A DNA stretch of 64,000 nt from Alphaproteobacteria bacterium (GTDB lineage Bacteria > Pseudomonadota > Alphaproteobacteria > UBA6615). The notes below the pieces were generated by a model that saw only the letters and a program-made list of their open reading frames with translations, was not told the DNA's origin and searched no databases. The stretch's first letter is position 1, and every line of letters starts with the position of its first letter. This document shows positions 38,030 to 48,248 of the stretch, one piece after another. Location: the NCBI GenBank assembly GCA_022449545.1, contig JAKUPN010000006.1, positions 64,013 through 128,012 of the forward strand, written 5' to 3'. The translations under genes and the position numbers were made by a program.

Positions 38030-38842
38030 ATGAAACAGCAAATAAACCGATTTGTAGATCACTCATTCTTCCAGAAGTCTATAATGGTATTGATTATAAT
38101 CAATGCCATAATACTTGGGTTAGAGACATCACCAACAATAACTAGAGCTATTGGACAGGAACTAAAACTGTTCGACCAAGCGGTAATTATTATTTTTTGT
38201 ATTGAGCTTGCTTTAAGAATTTATGCAAAAGGGCTACGTTTTTTCCATGATCCTTGGGGGATTTTTGACTTTATAGTGGTTGGTATAACATTAGTTCCAT
38301 CTAATGAATCACTGTCGGTGCTCAGAGCGTTAAGAGTATTGAGAGTATTCAGGTTAGTGTCCACTATACCACGCTTGCGGAGAATAGTTACAGCACTGTT
38401 GCACGCCGTGCCTGGTGTGGGAGCGATAATAGTATTACTCTTATTAGTTTTTTATGTTTTTTCGGTAATTACGACAGATATTTTTGGACAAAACTTCCCT
38501 GACTGGTTCGGCACTCTTGGGAACTCTATGTTTACACTTTTTCAGATTATGACACTAGAAAGCTGGTCTATGGGTATCGTCCGACCTGTAATGGAGATAT
38601 ATCCCTGGGCTTCTATTTTATTTGTAATATTTATCATTTTATCTAGTTTTACGGTATTAAATTTGTTTATCGCCATTATCATAGATTCTCTGCAGACCTT
38701 GAATGAAAGTAGGAAGAATAATGAATTTGATCAAAAGCGGGTTAGTGAAAGTCATGTAACTGAAAAACTACGCACGGAGTTAAAGCAAGTGCGCCTCGAG
38801 ATAGAGGAGCTCAAACATTTAATTATTAACCAATCTAGATAA
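38030..38842 (+). CDS. Voltage-gated sodium channel, NaChBac/BacNav family
   Basis: A single-domain six-helix channel that would form a homotetramer in the inner membrane. S4 carries the voltage-sensor arginine ladder (SVLRALRVLRVFRLVSTIPRL); the selectivity filter is TLESWSM, identical to the Na+-selective bacterial channels NavAb and NaChBac-like members; S6 follows (FTVLNLFIAIIIDSL), and residues after about 230 form a charged coiled-coil bundle (LRTELKQVRLEIEELKHLI) typical of the family. 270 residues. It stands alone between rpsI and a GYD gene. Role in motility, pH or osmotic response is not decided by sequence. Confidence 0.95.
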   Translation: MKQQINRFVDHSFFQKSIMVLIIINAIILGLETSPTITRAIGQELKLFDQAVIIIFCIELALRIYAKGLRFFHDPWGIFDFIVVGITLVPSNESLSVLRALRVLRVFRLVSTIPRLRRIVTALLHAVPGVGAIIVLLLLVFYVFSVITTDIFGQNFPDWFGTLGNSMFTLFQIMTLESWSMGIVRPVMEIYPWASILFVIFIILSSFTVLNLFIAIIIDSLQTLNESRKNNEFDQKRVSESHVTEKLRTELKQVRLEIEELKHLIINQSR

Positions 38843-39240
38843 TTAACATTTTTACAAAAACCTATTCTCTACTACTTAATCAAGCTTAATGGAAAATACA
38901 TCTATTAGTAGAGGGGATTTGTTTACAATTTACTTTTTTTTAAGGCTAATTGGGTCTCTATGTGTTAGACAGGTGTCTAGTAATAGACGAGATAAATAAG
39001 ACAGTTGCTAGAGTGTCGATATAACCATGAATAGGGTGTTTTTCAGTGAACGGCAGAACTGAGAATCGACTTAGCTTCCAGTTCTTAATCTATTTGAATA
39101 CTGAATTTATTAGTTTTTTCTAATTTATTAAAGTCTGAGTATTACCAGGCTCTTTTTTTTATTTAAAAATTCTTTAAAGTTAATATAAGTCAAACATATT
39201 AACCAAAATAATATTGGTTCTTAAAATCAGGAGGCAAATT
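38843..39240. other. Intergenic stretch of about 400 bases with one hairpin
   Basis: No plausible coding frame. A hairpin at 39055-39085 pairs AGAACTG with CAGTTCT and, after a one-base bulge, GAA with TTC, around a ten-base loop; it is not followed by a T run. Near the end, ATCAGGAGGCAAATT is the strong ribosome binding site of the GYD gene. The length is enough for a small RNA, but I see no conserved motif to name one. Confidence 0.35.
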
Positions 39241-39564
39241 ATGAAAGCGTATTTATTGGGATCATATTCTCCAGCAGGTTTAAAGGGACTTATCTCTGGT
39301 GGAGCTGCTGGTCGGAAGGCTGCAATTGATAAACTTAGTGAAACACTTAATTTGAAAATACTTGATGTTGCTTTTACTAGAGGTGAATTTGATGTAACAG
39401 TGACTTTTGAATGTGAGGATGAAGAATCTGCTTTAGGCTTGGCAATAGCTGTGAAATCATCTGGTGGTTTTGAAAGGGCAGTTATTTTAACAGAGCTCGA
39501 CATGGATTCTATAGCTGAACATGCCCGAAAAGCGGGAGCGTCTTATACTCCTCCAAATGCCTAA
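39241..39564 (+). CDS. GYD domain protein
   Basis: A 107-residue single-domain protein of the GYD family, a ferredoxin-like fold of unknown function common in soil and marine proteobacteria. Landmarks: SYSPAGLKGLISGGAAGRKAAIDKL and FDVTVTFECEDEESALGLAIAVKSSGGF. The track start is 27 bases upstream, but the strong AGGAGG at 39229-39234 marks ATG 39241. It appears to be monocistronic with a strong terminator, so it may be highly expressed. Confidence 0.88.
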   Translation: MKAYLLGSYSPAGLKGLISGGAAGRKAAIDKLSETLNLKILDVAFTRGEFDVTVTFECEDEESALGLAIAVKSSGGFERAVILTELDMDSIAEHARKAGASYTPPNA

Positions 39565-39618
39565 GATTAAGTAGTCATATAATTCTTGAAATTAATCAAT
39601 ATAAACCTATGCATTTAA

Positions 39619-39650
39619 GGGCGGAGAGTTAAATCTCCGCCTCTTTTATT
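39619..39650 (+). terminator. Intrinsic terminator after the GYD gene
   Basis: GGCGGAGA and TCTCCGCC form a perfect eight-base stem (nine with a G-U) around GTTAAA, followed by TCTTTTATTTTTC. It lies 55 bases after the GYD stop. Being symmetrical, it could only serve this plus-strand gene, since fhs begins downstream in the same direction. Confidence 0.88.
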
Positions 39651-39752
39651 TTTCGATATATGCTTTATAGATGTGTCGTACAATTTATGAGATTGCATAA
39701 TAAATAGTTTTATTAAATATAAAATTAACAATCTAGATATTGGTTTATAATA

Positions 39753-41426
39753 ATGCAAAGACCTGACATAGAAATTGCTAGAGACTCTGAAATACGGCCT
39801 ATTAAAGAAGTTGCTGATAAGTTGGGTGTTCCTGACGAATATCTTTTCCAATACGGTCCCTACAAGGCAAAGATTGACTTAGATTATATACAGGGCCTTA
39901 ACAGACGGCCGAGGGGCAAATTAATTTTAGTTACCGCTTTGACACCTACTCCAGCAGGTGAAGGAAAAACAACAACAACGGTAGGTCTTGGCGATGGCCT
40001 AAATCGAATTGGAAAGAATGCAGCTATCTGTATTAGAGAACCTTCTTTAGGTCCGTGTTTTGGCATTAAGGGAGGCGCTGCTGGTGGAGGATACTCTCAA
40101 GTCATTCCAATGGAAGATATAAATCTTCATTTTACTGGTGATATACATGCAATAAGTTCTGCCCATAACCTTATGAGTGCGTTAATTGATAACCATGTTC
40201 ATTGGGGTAATAGATTATCACTAGATGTAAGAAAAATAGATTGGAGAAGAGTAATAGACATCAATGATCGAGCATTACGACAAGTTGTACACTCACTTGG
40301 CGGGCCATCAAATGGTATTCCTAGAGAATCTGGTTTTGATATAACAGTAGCTTCTGAAGTAATGGCCATTTTTTGTTTGGCTACATCTTTAAAAGATTTA
40401 GAGAGAAGGTTAGGTAATATAGTTATCGGCTCAAATACAGAAAATTCGCCCATTACTGTTGATAATTTATCTGGTGAAGGAGCGATGTCTGTACTGCTTA
40501 AAGACGCGTTAATGCCTAATTTAGTGCAGACGTTGGAACACACCCCCGCATTTGTTCATGGAGGGCCATTTGCCAATATTGCACATGGATGTAATTCAAT
40601 AATCGCAACCGATACTGCACTTCGTTTATCTGACTATGTTGTCACCGAGGCTGGATTTGGTGCTGATTTGGGGGCAGAAAAGTTCTTTAACATAAAATGC
40701 AGAAAATCTGGACTAGAGCCTTCAGCTGCAGTAGTTGTTGCTACTGTTCGTGCTTTAAAAATGCATGGAGGGATAGATTTATCAGAAATGGAAAAGGAGA
40801 ATGTTAATGCCGTTTCACGAGGGCTTTTAAATTTACGTCGACATATCTCAAATATAAAAAAATTTGGTATACCTGTTATTGTGGCAGTTAATAGATTTAG
40901 TTCTGATTCTGATTCTGAAATCTTAGAGATTGAGAATAATATAGCATCGTTAAATGTTGAAGTTGTTGAGTGCAATCATTGGAAATATGGATCAAAAGGC
41001 ATATTAGACCTGGCAACCAAAGTAAGTGATTTAGTAGATGAAGGTGTTTCTCAGTTCCAACCACTTTATGACGAAAATCAGTCATTATTTGAGAAAATTA
41101 ATATTATTTGTAGGGAAATATATGGAGCTAAGGAAGCTATAGCTGATAAAAGCATAAGAGAACAATTGAGGGAGTGGGAAAAGCAAGGTTTTGGAAGTTT
41201 TCCAATATGCATGGCAAAAACCCAGTATAGTTTTTCTACAGATCCAAATCTTCTCGGGGCACCAAAAGACCACATTGTTCCGGTAAGAGAAGTAAGATTA
41301 TCAGCAGGGGCGGAATTTGTTGTGGCAATATGTGGGCAAATAATGACCCTTCCGGGACTACCAAGTGTCCCTGCAGCAAATAATATTAGGTTAGATGAAA
41401 ATGGCTTAATAGAAGGGTTATTTTGA
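39753..41426 (+). CDS. fhs: Formate-tetrahydrofolate ligase
   Basis: ATP-dependent activation of formate to 10-formyl-tetrahydrofolate. The P-loop is [16 protein letters not shown]; other blocks are [36 protein letters not shown] (in pieces: [25 protein letters not shown]), [13 protein letters not shown]-type [19 protein letters not shown] and [11 protein letters not shown]. 557 residues, full length. It would feed C1 units from formate into purines or serine via GlyA, also encoded in this window. Confidence 0.95.
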   Translation: MQRPDIEIARDSEIRPIKEVADKLGVPDEYLFQYGPYKAKIDLDYIQGLNRRPRGKLILVTALTPTPAGEGKTTTTVGLGDGLNRIGKNAAICIREPSLGPCFGIKGGAAGGGYSQVIPMEDINLHFTGDIHAISSAHNLMSALIDNHVHWGNRLSLDVRKIDWRRVIDINDRALRQVVHSLGGPSNGIPRESGFDITVASEVMAIFCLATSLKDLERRLGNIVIGSNTENSPITVDNLSGEGAMSVLLKDALMPNLVQTLEHTPAFVHGGPFANIAHGCNSIIATDTALRLSDYVVTEAGFGADLGAEKFFNIKCRKSGLEPSAAVVVATVRALKMHGGIDLSEMEKENVNAVSRGLLNLRRHISNIKKFGIPVIVAVNRFSSDSDSEILEIENNIASLNVEVVECNHWKYGSKGILDLATKVSDLVDEGVSQFQPLYDENQSLFEKINIICREIYGAKEAIADKSIREQLREWEKQGFGSFPICMAKTQYSFSTDPNLLGAPKDHIVPVREVRLSAGAEFVVAICGQIMTLPGLPSVPAANNIRLDENGLIEGLF

Positions 41427-41450
41427 TTATCTGTTGCCTCAATTTCAGTT

Positions 41451-42299
41451 TTACATGTAGTCCTTAATTAATTTAAGATACGACTGTTCCATAGTCATCT
41501 TATGTATTAGATCGTCTAAATTTGTAGTATTTTCTTTACTGTCATTGCGGAGTTTATACAGAGTTTGATAGGTTGCTTTCATACCCTCAAAATATGGCGA
41601 ATGGCCTTGTAGGCAAAATTTTACATTTTGAGAAGCCAGATATGATTTGTCATTAAGATCTGCTGAAATTCCTCCTAACATTATTGGTTTCATTATGTTT
41701 TGAGATATTGCTTTTAAATCTTCACGTGAATTTAATCCGACCAAAAAAATTACATCAACGCCAGTATCAGCATATGCGATAACTCGTTTTAGTGTATCAT
41801 CCATATTCGTTAAAATAGGAGCGCTGGTTCTACCCATTATCACAAGATTTGGATCAGTTCTTGCTTTAAGAGCAGCTCGCATTTTACCTACGCCTTCTTC
41901 AATTGATATCAATTGTGGTTTGTCATTATTACCAAAAGATAATGGTAATTCAGTATCTTCAATTGAAAGCGCAGACACGCCTGCTATTTCTAACGACTCT
42001 ACTGTGCGCATCACGTTTAGTGCATTACCATAACCGTGATCAGCGTCAACAATGATTGGCAGTTCACAGGAGCGACATATTCTATGAGCCTGATCAGAGA
42101 ACTCACTCAAAGTAAGAAGAGTAAGATCCGGGGCTCCAAGAACTGCCATAGATGCTATGGAGCCTGCAAACATTCCTACCTCGAACCCAATCTCTTCTGC
42201 CATCCTAGCTGATAACGGATCTGAAACAGATCCTGGAAAATAACACTCTTCTTTTGACAACATGGAACGAAACATTTTACGTCTTTTATCCCACTTCAT
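41451..42299 (-). CDS. Isocitrate lyase/PEP mutase superfamily lyase, oxaloacetate decarboxylase-like
   Basis: A 282-residue TIM-barrel lyase. It keeps the blocks VSDPLSARMAEEIGFEVG, PIIVDADHGYGNALNVMRTVE and SALSIEDTELPL and the loop QGHSPYFEGMKATY, which match the Mg-dependent oxaloacetate decarboxylase of Pseudomonas (PA4872), including its active-site histidine in the last block. PEP mutase and methylisocitrate lyase carry a cysteine at the KKCGH position, which is absent here. Substrate is inferred from that resemblance. First gene met in a run of catabolic genes. Confidence 0.8.
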   Translation of the reverse strand: MKWDKRRKMFRSMLSKEECYFPGSVSDPLSARMAEEIGFEVGMFAGSIASMAVLGAPDLTLLTLSEFSDQAHRICRSCELPIIVDADHGYGNALNVMRTVESLEIAGVSALSIEDTELPLSFGNNDKPQLISIEEGVGKMRAALKARTDPNLVIMGRTSAPILTNMDDTLKRVIAYADTGVDVIFLVGLNSREDLKAISQNIMKPIMLGGISADLNDKSYLASQNVKFCLQGHSPYFEGMKATYQTLYKLRNDSKENTTNLDDLIHKMTMEQSYLKLIKDYM

Positions 42300-42333
42300 T
42301 TTTTTATGCCTTTAGTTGCATTCAAATTGTATG

Positions 42334-43464
42334 TTATTTCTCAATTGAATAGCTATTGAAAGAATTTGAACAGGGGGGACCACTGGCTACAGCCATTCTT
42401 CGTTGATTTAGATCAATAACGAATGAGGCATTCGTCATAGTTTGTTTTGCTGCAGGTAAAGAGTTGTCTGGATGTCTGCATATTGCGTTAGGAAACCCAA
42501 AATGGTCAGCTAAAGCTTGTTGGCATAATTCTTCATTTAGATTTCCTTTATGTTTCATTAATAAACGATTTAGTCTATTTGCACGATATAAGGTGCTGGT
42601 AGATATACGCTCCATTAATGATGGTCCGTGTCTAGTATCAGTGAAGTGATTTGAATGAGTGATCATTCCATCTTCAGGATAATGATATGAAGCCTCATTT
42701 GGGCTGGTTTCTATATTTATTATTTCTCCATCAGCATGTCCTATTACAAAATTTGCAGAACATACTCGCTTTGTTTCAATCACTGGACGAAGAGCTTGAT
42801 CAAAACTATCTGAATCCAATATTTCTCTACACCTAACATGAAACGGCTTTTCGTATTGATTTATACCATCATGATTTGACACAAGTCCGTTTTCAACTAA
42901 ACCGATACCGTGCTCATTAACTCCCATTTTACCACCAAGAATTCCTGCTTCAGTAAAGAAAATTATATTTGTACCTCTGGAACGATTTATTCTGATAATT
43001 ACGCAATTTTGATGGATTCCTGCTAGCCAATCCCAATTTTGTCCTAAAATTGTGTGATTATTAGCGGTGGTTTCTGGAAGTAATCCAAAAGTAGAACAAC
43101 CATCAGTGGTATCTACTTTTGATGAATCAAAATCACCGTTAGCTTCTTTTCCAAATAAACCAAATGTGATTTCGTATCTTGCGTTCAACATTGCTATGTC
43201 ATTCAATGGCATGTCTGAGCCTTCAGAAACTCCGCTCATTTCTATATAATATTCCTCATTTTGTTTTTTGATTACTTCTATCCATTTCTCCGACTCATCT
43301 CTTGCAGAGTCTTCATTTAGTCCGCCTGCTTTAAATCGCTTAAGATAAGTTCGAACATTATTACGTATCATGGCGGATAATTCATGACCATGAATAAGGC
43401 CTCTTTCAAAAGGGTCATCACCCAAGTTCAACACTGGTAGATCAAATTGAGAAAATTTATTCAT
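42334..43464 (-). CDS. C45-family peptidase / acyl-CoA:6-APA acyltransferase-like Ntn hydrolase
   Basis: A 376-residue Ntn-hydrolase-fold protein. Family landmarks: MLNARYEITFG, then DGCSTFGLLPETT where the cysteine would be the nucleophile released by self-cleavage, and ILGQNWDWLAGI. The family includes penicillin acyltransferases and amidases of unknown specificity, so the role is cleavage or transfer of an amide bond. It neighbours an amidase, a deacetylase and a Gfo/Idh oxidoreductase. Confidence 0.82.
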   Translation of the reverse strand: MNKFSQFDLPVLNLGDDPFERGLIHGHELSAMIRNNVRTYLKRFKAGGLNEDSARDESEKWIEVIKKQNEEYYIEMSGVSEGSDMPLNDIAMLNARYEITFGLFGKEANGDFDSSKVDTTDGCSTFGLLPETTANNHTILGQNWDWLAGIHQNCVIIRINRSRGTNIIFFTEAGILGGKMGVNEHGIGLVENGLVSNHDGINQYEKPFHVRCREILDSDSFDQALRPVIETKRVCSANFVIGHADGEIINIETSPNEASYHYPEDGMITHSNHFTDTRHGPSLMERISTSTLYRANRLNRLLMKHKGNLNEELCQQALADHFGFPNAICRHPDNSLPAAKQTMTNASFVIDLNQRRMAVASGPPCSNSFNSYSIEK

Positions 43465-43509
43465 TTTTACCCATAACTAAATAAAAATATTTGTATTTCT
43501 TTTGTATTG

Positions 43510-44670
43510 TTAGATTTTTTTAATATTTATCCAAACTTTTTCTTTAGAACTTTTGATACAACACTCTGCAAACTGTATATCTTTTATTCCTTCCTTCAGA
43601 TCTGATAGAAGTGGCTGATCAGCTATTACATGAGATAAAAAGTTTTCCCACCCTATTCTATAAGGATTTACAAATGGATTATTATTTTCAATTACTTTCC
43701 ACGCCTTACTATAATCATTAAAGGTTTTCCCTTTATTTGCTTCATGACTAATATCAAATCCTTTTATAATAGGAGTTTCATCACTGCCTTGAAACCAGCA
43801 ATCTCTTAGTCCACCAATGGCTGATCCTTTTGTTCCATCAACATATAAGCATACTAGGTCATCCCGTCGGATCCTTGTTGCCCAAGAGCTAAATATTGAG
43901 CCAGAGACACCATTTTCGAGTTCAACTAAAGTATTGGTTGTATCCTCCACATCGACAGAATAATTGTTTCCGTTTTCATCAATTCGTTCTGGTTGAGCAA
44001 TCCAAGAGGTGCTGACAACTTTACTGATGTTGCCTAAAATATTTTCTATTACATAACGCCAGTGCGTATGCATGTCTAAAAACAACCCGCCTCCAGTTTC
44101 TTTTTTGTAGTTCCAGCTTGGGCGTTGGGATTGGGTGTCCTCTCCATTAAAAACCCACCATCCAAATTCGAGTCTAAAACTCACGATTTCACCAAGAGTT
44201 TTATCATTAATGATGTTTTTAAGTTTTTGAAACCCGGGTAGATATAATTTGTCTTCGACGGCTCCATGTTTCAAGTTCGAGTTCTCTATCTTTTCTAGCA
44301 GGTGAAGACCTTCAGAAACACTGGGGGCTATAGGTTTCTCTGTATAGATATGTTTTTTTGCCTTAATAGCTTTGGTTAGTGTTTCTAATCTTTGATGTGT
44401 AGCTGCCCCTTCGAAAAAAATACTGAAATCACTGTCTGATAACGCTGCGTCTAGATTTGTCGTCCATTCTTTTATATTATTCTTATCTGCTATTTTCTTG
44501 AGTTCAGTTTTGTTTCTTCCAACAAGGAGAAGTCGAGGAACAACTATTTCATTATTTATATGAAGTCCTCCCTCAGAAATTATAGGAATTAAAGCGTTGT
44601 GAATATGCTGCGTGGAGCATATTCTTCCCGTGGCTCCATGCATGATAATTCCAATTTTTTTCATGGACAT
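43510..44670 (-). CDS. Gfo/Idh/MocA family oxidoreductase
   Basis: A 386-residue NAD(P)-dependent oxidoreductase with the usual two-domain form. The Rossmann motif is atypical (IGIIMHGATGRICSTQHI), and the family lysine motif is YTEKPIAPSVSEG. A C-terminal sheet holds GGGLFLDMHTHWRYVIEN, in the place of the substrate His motif. The substrate is unknown; sugar or polyol acids are usual. Probably in one transcript with the C45 and lyase genes. Confidence 0.85.
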   Translation of the reverse strand: MSMKKIGIIMHGATGRICSTQHIHNALIPIISEGGLHINNEIVVPRLLLVGRNKTELKKIADKNNIKEWTTNLDAALSDSDFSIFFEGAATHQRLETLTKAIKAKKHIYTEKPIAPSVSEGLHLLEKIENSNLKHGAVEDKLYLPGFQKLKNIINDKTLGEIVSFRLEFGWWVFNGEDTQSQRPSWNYKKETGGGLFLDMHTHWRYVIENILGNISKVVSTSWIAQPERIDENGNNYSVDVEDTTNTLVELENGVSGSIFSSWATRIRRDDLVCLYVDGTKGSAIGGLRDCWFQGSDETPIIKGFDISHEANKGKTFNDYSKAWKVIENNNPFVNPYRIGWENFLSHVIADQPLLSDLKEGIKDIQFAECCIKSSKEKVWINIKKI

Positions 44671-44767
44671 ACTAGGTTTCCTTTGCTCTCTGATTTATTA
44701 AGCTAGAACTGTGTCTATTAATAATTGATTATTCTTTTTTATAAAATAACATATCAGGAAAAATTCT

Positions 44768-45607
44768 ATGTCACGCCACATTGTTTGTCTTACTTTTGAT
44801 TTTGATACTCAGTCAGGCTTTATTTCTAGAGGGATGACCACACCAACACCAATGTCCAGAGGCGAATTTGGTCATAGAGTTGCATCTGACAGGATTATCA
44901 AAACACTTAAAGATCGAGAAATACTATCTACTTGGTTTGTTCCGGGGTTTACCATTGAAAGTCATACAGCTTCGTGTGAAGCAATTATTAGAGAAGGTAA
45001 CGAGATAGCTCATCATAGTTGGGCTCATATACCTCCTGCAAATCAGACCCGTGAGGAGGAGGAGGAAGACTTAATTCGTGCTAATGAAGCAATAGATAAG
45101 TTAACTGGATATAAAGCTCGTGGGTATAGATCACCTTCTTGGGATTTAAGTGAAAACACTATTGATTTATTAATTTCTCATAACTTTTTGTATGACAGTA
45201 GCTTGATGGGTTCAGATTATATTCCTTATCAAACTCGTGTTGGAGATAAGTTTTCGTTAGGCGAGGTATATGAGTATGGTGAAGAAACTAAATTATTGGA
45301 AATCCCTATTAGTTGGTCATTAGATGACCACCCTCATTTTGAATTTTTTAGAACACCTGAATTTTTGATGCCTGGGTTGAATTCAGCACGCACAGTTATG
45401 GATAGTTGGTACGATGAATTTATTTACATGAAAAAGAGCGTTGATTGGGGCATCCTAACATATACTATGCATCCTTATGTTATAGGGCGAGGTTTCAGAA
45501 TGTTAGCTCTTGAGGCGTTAATTGATAGGTTAATCAAAGAAGATGCCGTATTTATGACAATGGAGAGCGCTGCTACTGAAGCTATATCACATCTAGGATT
45601 AACTTAG
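44768..45607 (+). CDS. Polysaccharide deacetylase family protein (PuuE/allantoinase-like)
   Basis: A 279-residue NodB-fold metal hydrolase. The first metal motif is LTFDFDTQSGF and the second EIAHHSWAH, followed by TGYKARGYRSPSWDLSENTIDLL and the C-terminal YTMHPYVIGRG with a conserved His. The closest named enzymes are cytoplasmic PuuE-type allantoinases and similar cyclic-amide hydrolases, with no signal peptide, so a ring or amide substrate is more likely than cell-wall sugar. It ends overlapping the amidase stop by four bases. Confidence 0.83.
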   Translation: MSRHIVCLTFDFDTQSGFISRGMTTPTPMSRGEFGHRVASDRIIKTLKDREILSTWFVPGFTIESHTASCEAIIREGNEIAHHSWAHIPPANQTREEEEEDLIRANEAIDKLTGYKARGYRSPSWDLSENTIDLLISHNFLYDSSLMGSDYIPYQTRVGDKFSLGEVYEYGEETKLLEIPISWSLDDHPHFEFFRTPEFLMPGLNSARTVMDSWYDEFIYMKKSVDWGILTYTMHPYVIGRGFRMLALEALIDRLIKEDAVFMTMESAATEAISHLGLT

Positions 45608-47016
45608 TTAAAAATAGGTGGTGTTCCTATACGATCTTTTGAAGTGCCTATGTTTCTTTCAAATGCCACTGCTATAGCGAGTGCTGTTTCTTCCTGTCCA
45701 CCTGGACATATTATTTGAAGCCCAACCGGCATATTTTGTTTATCTAGTGATACAGGAATTGTAATCGCGCAAAGTTTCATCAAACTTACCGGATTAGTAT
45801 TTCTTACGCAGAAAAAGTTTGCAGCTAAATGTTTCTGGGGGTCTTGGACATCTTCCATTTTTGGAGGAGACATGGGTAATGTTGGCCCTACTATCGCATG
45901 AAATCCTTCGAATGAAGTGGCGGCCTCTTCAGATATACTGTGCATAAGGTTAAGTCTTTTTATATGCTCACTAGCAGGAAAACTTGCTGCTTCTTTAATT
46001 CGAATTGCTACGGTTGGATCTAAATCACTCATAAAGTCAGACATTTCGTTATTCATAAAACTTACGAACTCACCTATATGCAGACCGCCTTTTGCAAAGA
46101 TTTCTGTTACAGTATCAAGGTGAGGCAATTTTATTGATGATTGTCTCAATCCTTTTTTTGATAGTTCATCGAGCGCTCCTTTTACTCCTTCAGAAATACC
46201 GGGATGACAGTCCTCGAAAAACCAATCACAGATACCTATATTAAAGTCATGTAAAGAGGCGGAATTAATACGCGTTATAAAGTTAAATGGGTCTTCTGTT
46301 ATATGAGGATCGATTGAAGCAAATGAAAATGCTAAATCTTCAGCATTACGAGTTAATGGACCAGCTGTGTCTAAGGGAGAGCTTAGGGGGACAATTCCTT
46401 TCGTTGACCAACGTTTGGCCGTAGGCCTCATTCCAACGTTACCCGTCATTGATGCTGGGATTCTAACTGAACCTGCAGTATCACTGCCAATTGCCAAGAG
46501 TGCTGATCTTTCTCCTAGGGTAACACCGGCACCTGAACTTGAACCACCGGGAGATCTGTGATGATTTATGTCCCACGGATTATGTGGTGCACCCCAATGT
46601 TGATTAAACCCCATACCACCAAAAGCAAATTGAACAGTATGGCTTTTTCCAGTTACTAGGCCGAGTTGATGACGAATAGATCGAATTACTGGTCCTTCTT
46701 GTTGCCACTTTTTGGGAAGAGGACGTGGGCATCCTGCATATATAGGATAGCCACTTACGCCAAATAGATCTTTTATTGATATAGGAATTCCCTGTAAAAC
46801 ACCTAGGTTAATACCAATATCAAACACTGCATCAATAGCTTGAGCTTGCTTAATTAAACTAGTTTTATCCCAAGTTTTATAAGCATTTAACTTCTTGCCG
46901 ATAAGTTCATGATTAAAAATTGACCATTGAGCTAGGTCACTTGAGGTGAGGTCGCCATTCCTTAGCACAGTACAAATTGTTTTTAAGGTTGAACCATCAA
47001 TGTCGATTTTTTTCAT
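45604..47016 (-). CDS. Amidase (amidase signature family)
   Basis: A 470-residue amidase with the Ser-cisSer-Lys triad visible: Lys in GIPISIKDLFGV, cis-Ser in PGGSSSGAGVTLG, and nucleophile Ser in GSDTAGSVRIPAS. Family enzymes release ammonia or carboxylate from small amides. Convergent with and overlapping the deacetylase, and followed on the same strand by an SDR oxidoreductase. Specificity unknown. Confidence 0.92.
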   Translation of the reverse strand: MKKIDIDGSTLKTICTVLRNGDLTSSDLAQWSIFNHELIGKKLNAYKTWDKTSLIKQAQAIDAVFDIGINLGVLQGIPISIKDLFGVSGYPIYAGCPRPLPKKWQQEGPVIRSIRHQLGLVTGKSHTVQFAFGGMGFNQHWGAPHNPWDINHHRSPGGSSSGAGVTLGERSALLAIGSDTAGSVRIPASMTGNVGMRPTAKRWSTKGIVPLSSPLDTAGPLTRNAEDLAFSFASIDPHITEDPFNFITRINSASLHDFNIGICDWFFEDCHPGISEGVKGALDELSKKGLRQSSIKLPHLDTVTEIFAKGGLHIGEFVSFMNNEMSDFMSDLDPTVAIRIKEAASFPASEHIKRLNLMHSISEEAATSFEGFHAIVGPTLPMSPPKMEDVQDPQKHLAANFFCVRNTNPVSLMKLCAITIPVSLDKQNMPVGLQIICPGGQEETALAIAVAFERNIGTSKDRIGTPPIFN

Positions 47017-47034
47017 AATTAAGCGCCTTACTTA

Positions 47035-47793
47035 TTAGCTAAACGTCAAGCCTCCATTAACATCAAGGCATTGACCGGTTATGTATGAAGCCTCATTTGA
47101 TGCTAAAAAACAAACAGCATTTGCAATATCTTTAGGTTGACCTACACGACCAAGGGGTATTGATTCATTTAAACTGTCTTCTCTATCAGGGAGCCAATCC
47201 GTGGTCATAGGGCTATGCGTTGGGCCAGGTGCAATAGCGTTTACAGTTATACCATGCATCCCTAAAGATTTAGCCAAAGATCTAGTAAGCCCAATAACAC
47301 CTGCTTTAGATGAGGTGTACGAAACACCGCCGCCACCTGCTACGCCACCATGTCTCCAGGCCGAAGAAGAAATATTTATAATCCGACCTTGATTTTGTTT
47401 AATCATTTGTTTTGCAGCAGATCGTGCACAAAAATATTCTCCACTGAGATTAATATTTATTACGTTATGCCATTCTTCGATATCGCTTTCGAGCCAATTT
47501 TTAGACTTTGGTGAAAGTCCTGCATTGTTAACAAGAATATCAAGCCTGCCTAGTGTTGATATAGTCTTATCAATCGTTTGTTGAACCTGATTGTACTCTG
47601 ATACGTCGAGTTGCGTTGTTGAGAAATTTTCATACTCTGGTTTAAAATCTCTATTTAATTGATCGAGCATTTTAGCATTAAGGTCTGCTGCTATTACGAT
47701 AGCTCCTTCTTTAAGAAAACGTTCTGTAGTGGCTCTGCCTATGCCACCGGAGGCACCCGTTATAAAAGCAACTTGATCTATAAATTTCATCAT
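47035..47793 (-). CDS. Short-chain dehydrogenase/reductase
   Basis: A 252-residue classical SDR. Cofactor motif TGASGGIGRATTERF with an acidic residue at the end of the second strand (VIAADLN, so NAD is preferred), LVNNAGLS, catalytic Ser in INISSSAWR, and the YxxxK pair in SYTSSKAGVIG. The end ITGQCLDVNGGLTFS is standard. It lies upstream of the amidase gene in the same direction. Substrate unknown. Confidence 0.93.
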   Translation of the reverse strand: MMKFIDQVAFITGASGGIGRATTERFLKEGAIVIAADLNAKMLDQLNRDFKPEYENFSTTQLDVSEYNQVQQTIDKTISTLGRLDILVNNAGLSPKSKNWLESDIEEWHNVININLSGEYFCARSAAKQMIKQNQGRIINISSSAWRHGGVAGGGGVSYTSSKAGVIGLTRSLAKSLGMHGITVNAIAPGPTHSPMTTDWLPDREDSLNESIPLGRVGQPKDIANAVCFLASNEASYITGQCLDVNGGLTFS

Positions 47794-47894
47794 TTACTCC
47801 TTATCGAATACTATTTTTCTTTTTGTCTACACTTAACTTGGTTTGTATTAGTGTACTAGAGTTTTAAAAAAATAAATCAAATTGGAGATACGAT

Positions 47895-48248
47895 ATGTCT
47901 AGTTTTCATAATATTGATGATATCCCAGACCATAATGAGGAGATAGGGACACTAAAAATACTTTCCGGAAGTCAATCAATGGTTCTTTGGGGTAAAATTG
48001 ATGCAGGAAGTCATGTTCCTAATCACAGTCATCCAAACGAGCAAATAACTTGGTTAGTTAAAGGAAGTTTAGATTATAAGTTATCAACTGGCGAGGAACG
48101 AAAGTGCGAGGAGGGAACGGTAATAGTGATTCCAGGTGGTGTTGATCATGAAGTATGGTACAGAGAAGACTGTGAAATAGTTGAGTTCTTTTCTCCTCCT
48201 CGAAATGATATGTTCCCAGTATCAACTGATAACCCTTATGGTGTTTAG
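47895..48248 (+). CDS. Cupin-domain protein
   Basis: A 117-residue cupin with both conserved motifs: GSHVPNHSHPNEQITWLVKG and EEGTVIVIPGGVDHEVWYRE. The histidines match the metal-binding set. It is translationally coupled to the dehydrogenase downstream through an overlapping TAG-TG junction. The function could be lyase, isomerase or dioxygenase. Confidence 0.85.
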   Translation: MSSFHNIDDIPDHNEEIGTLKILSGSQSMVLWGKIDAGSHVPNHSHPNEQITWLVKGSLDYKLSTGEERKCEEGTVIVIPGGVDHEVWYREDCEIVEFFSPPRNDMFPVSTDNPYGV

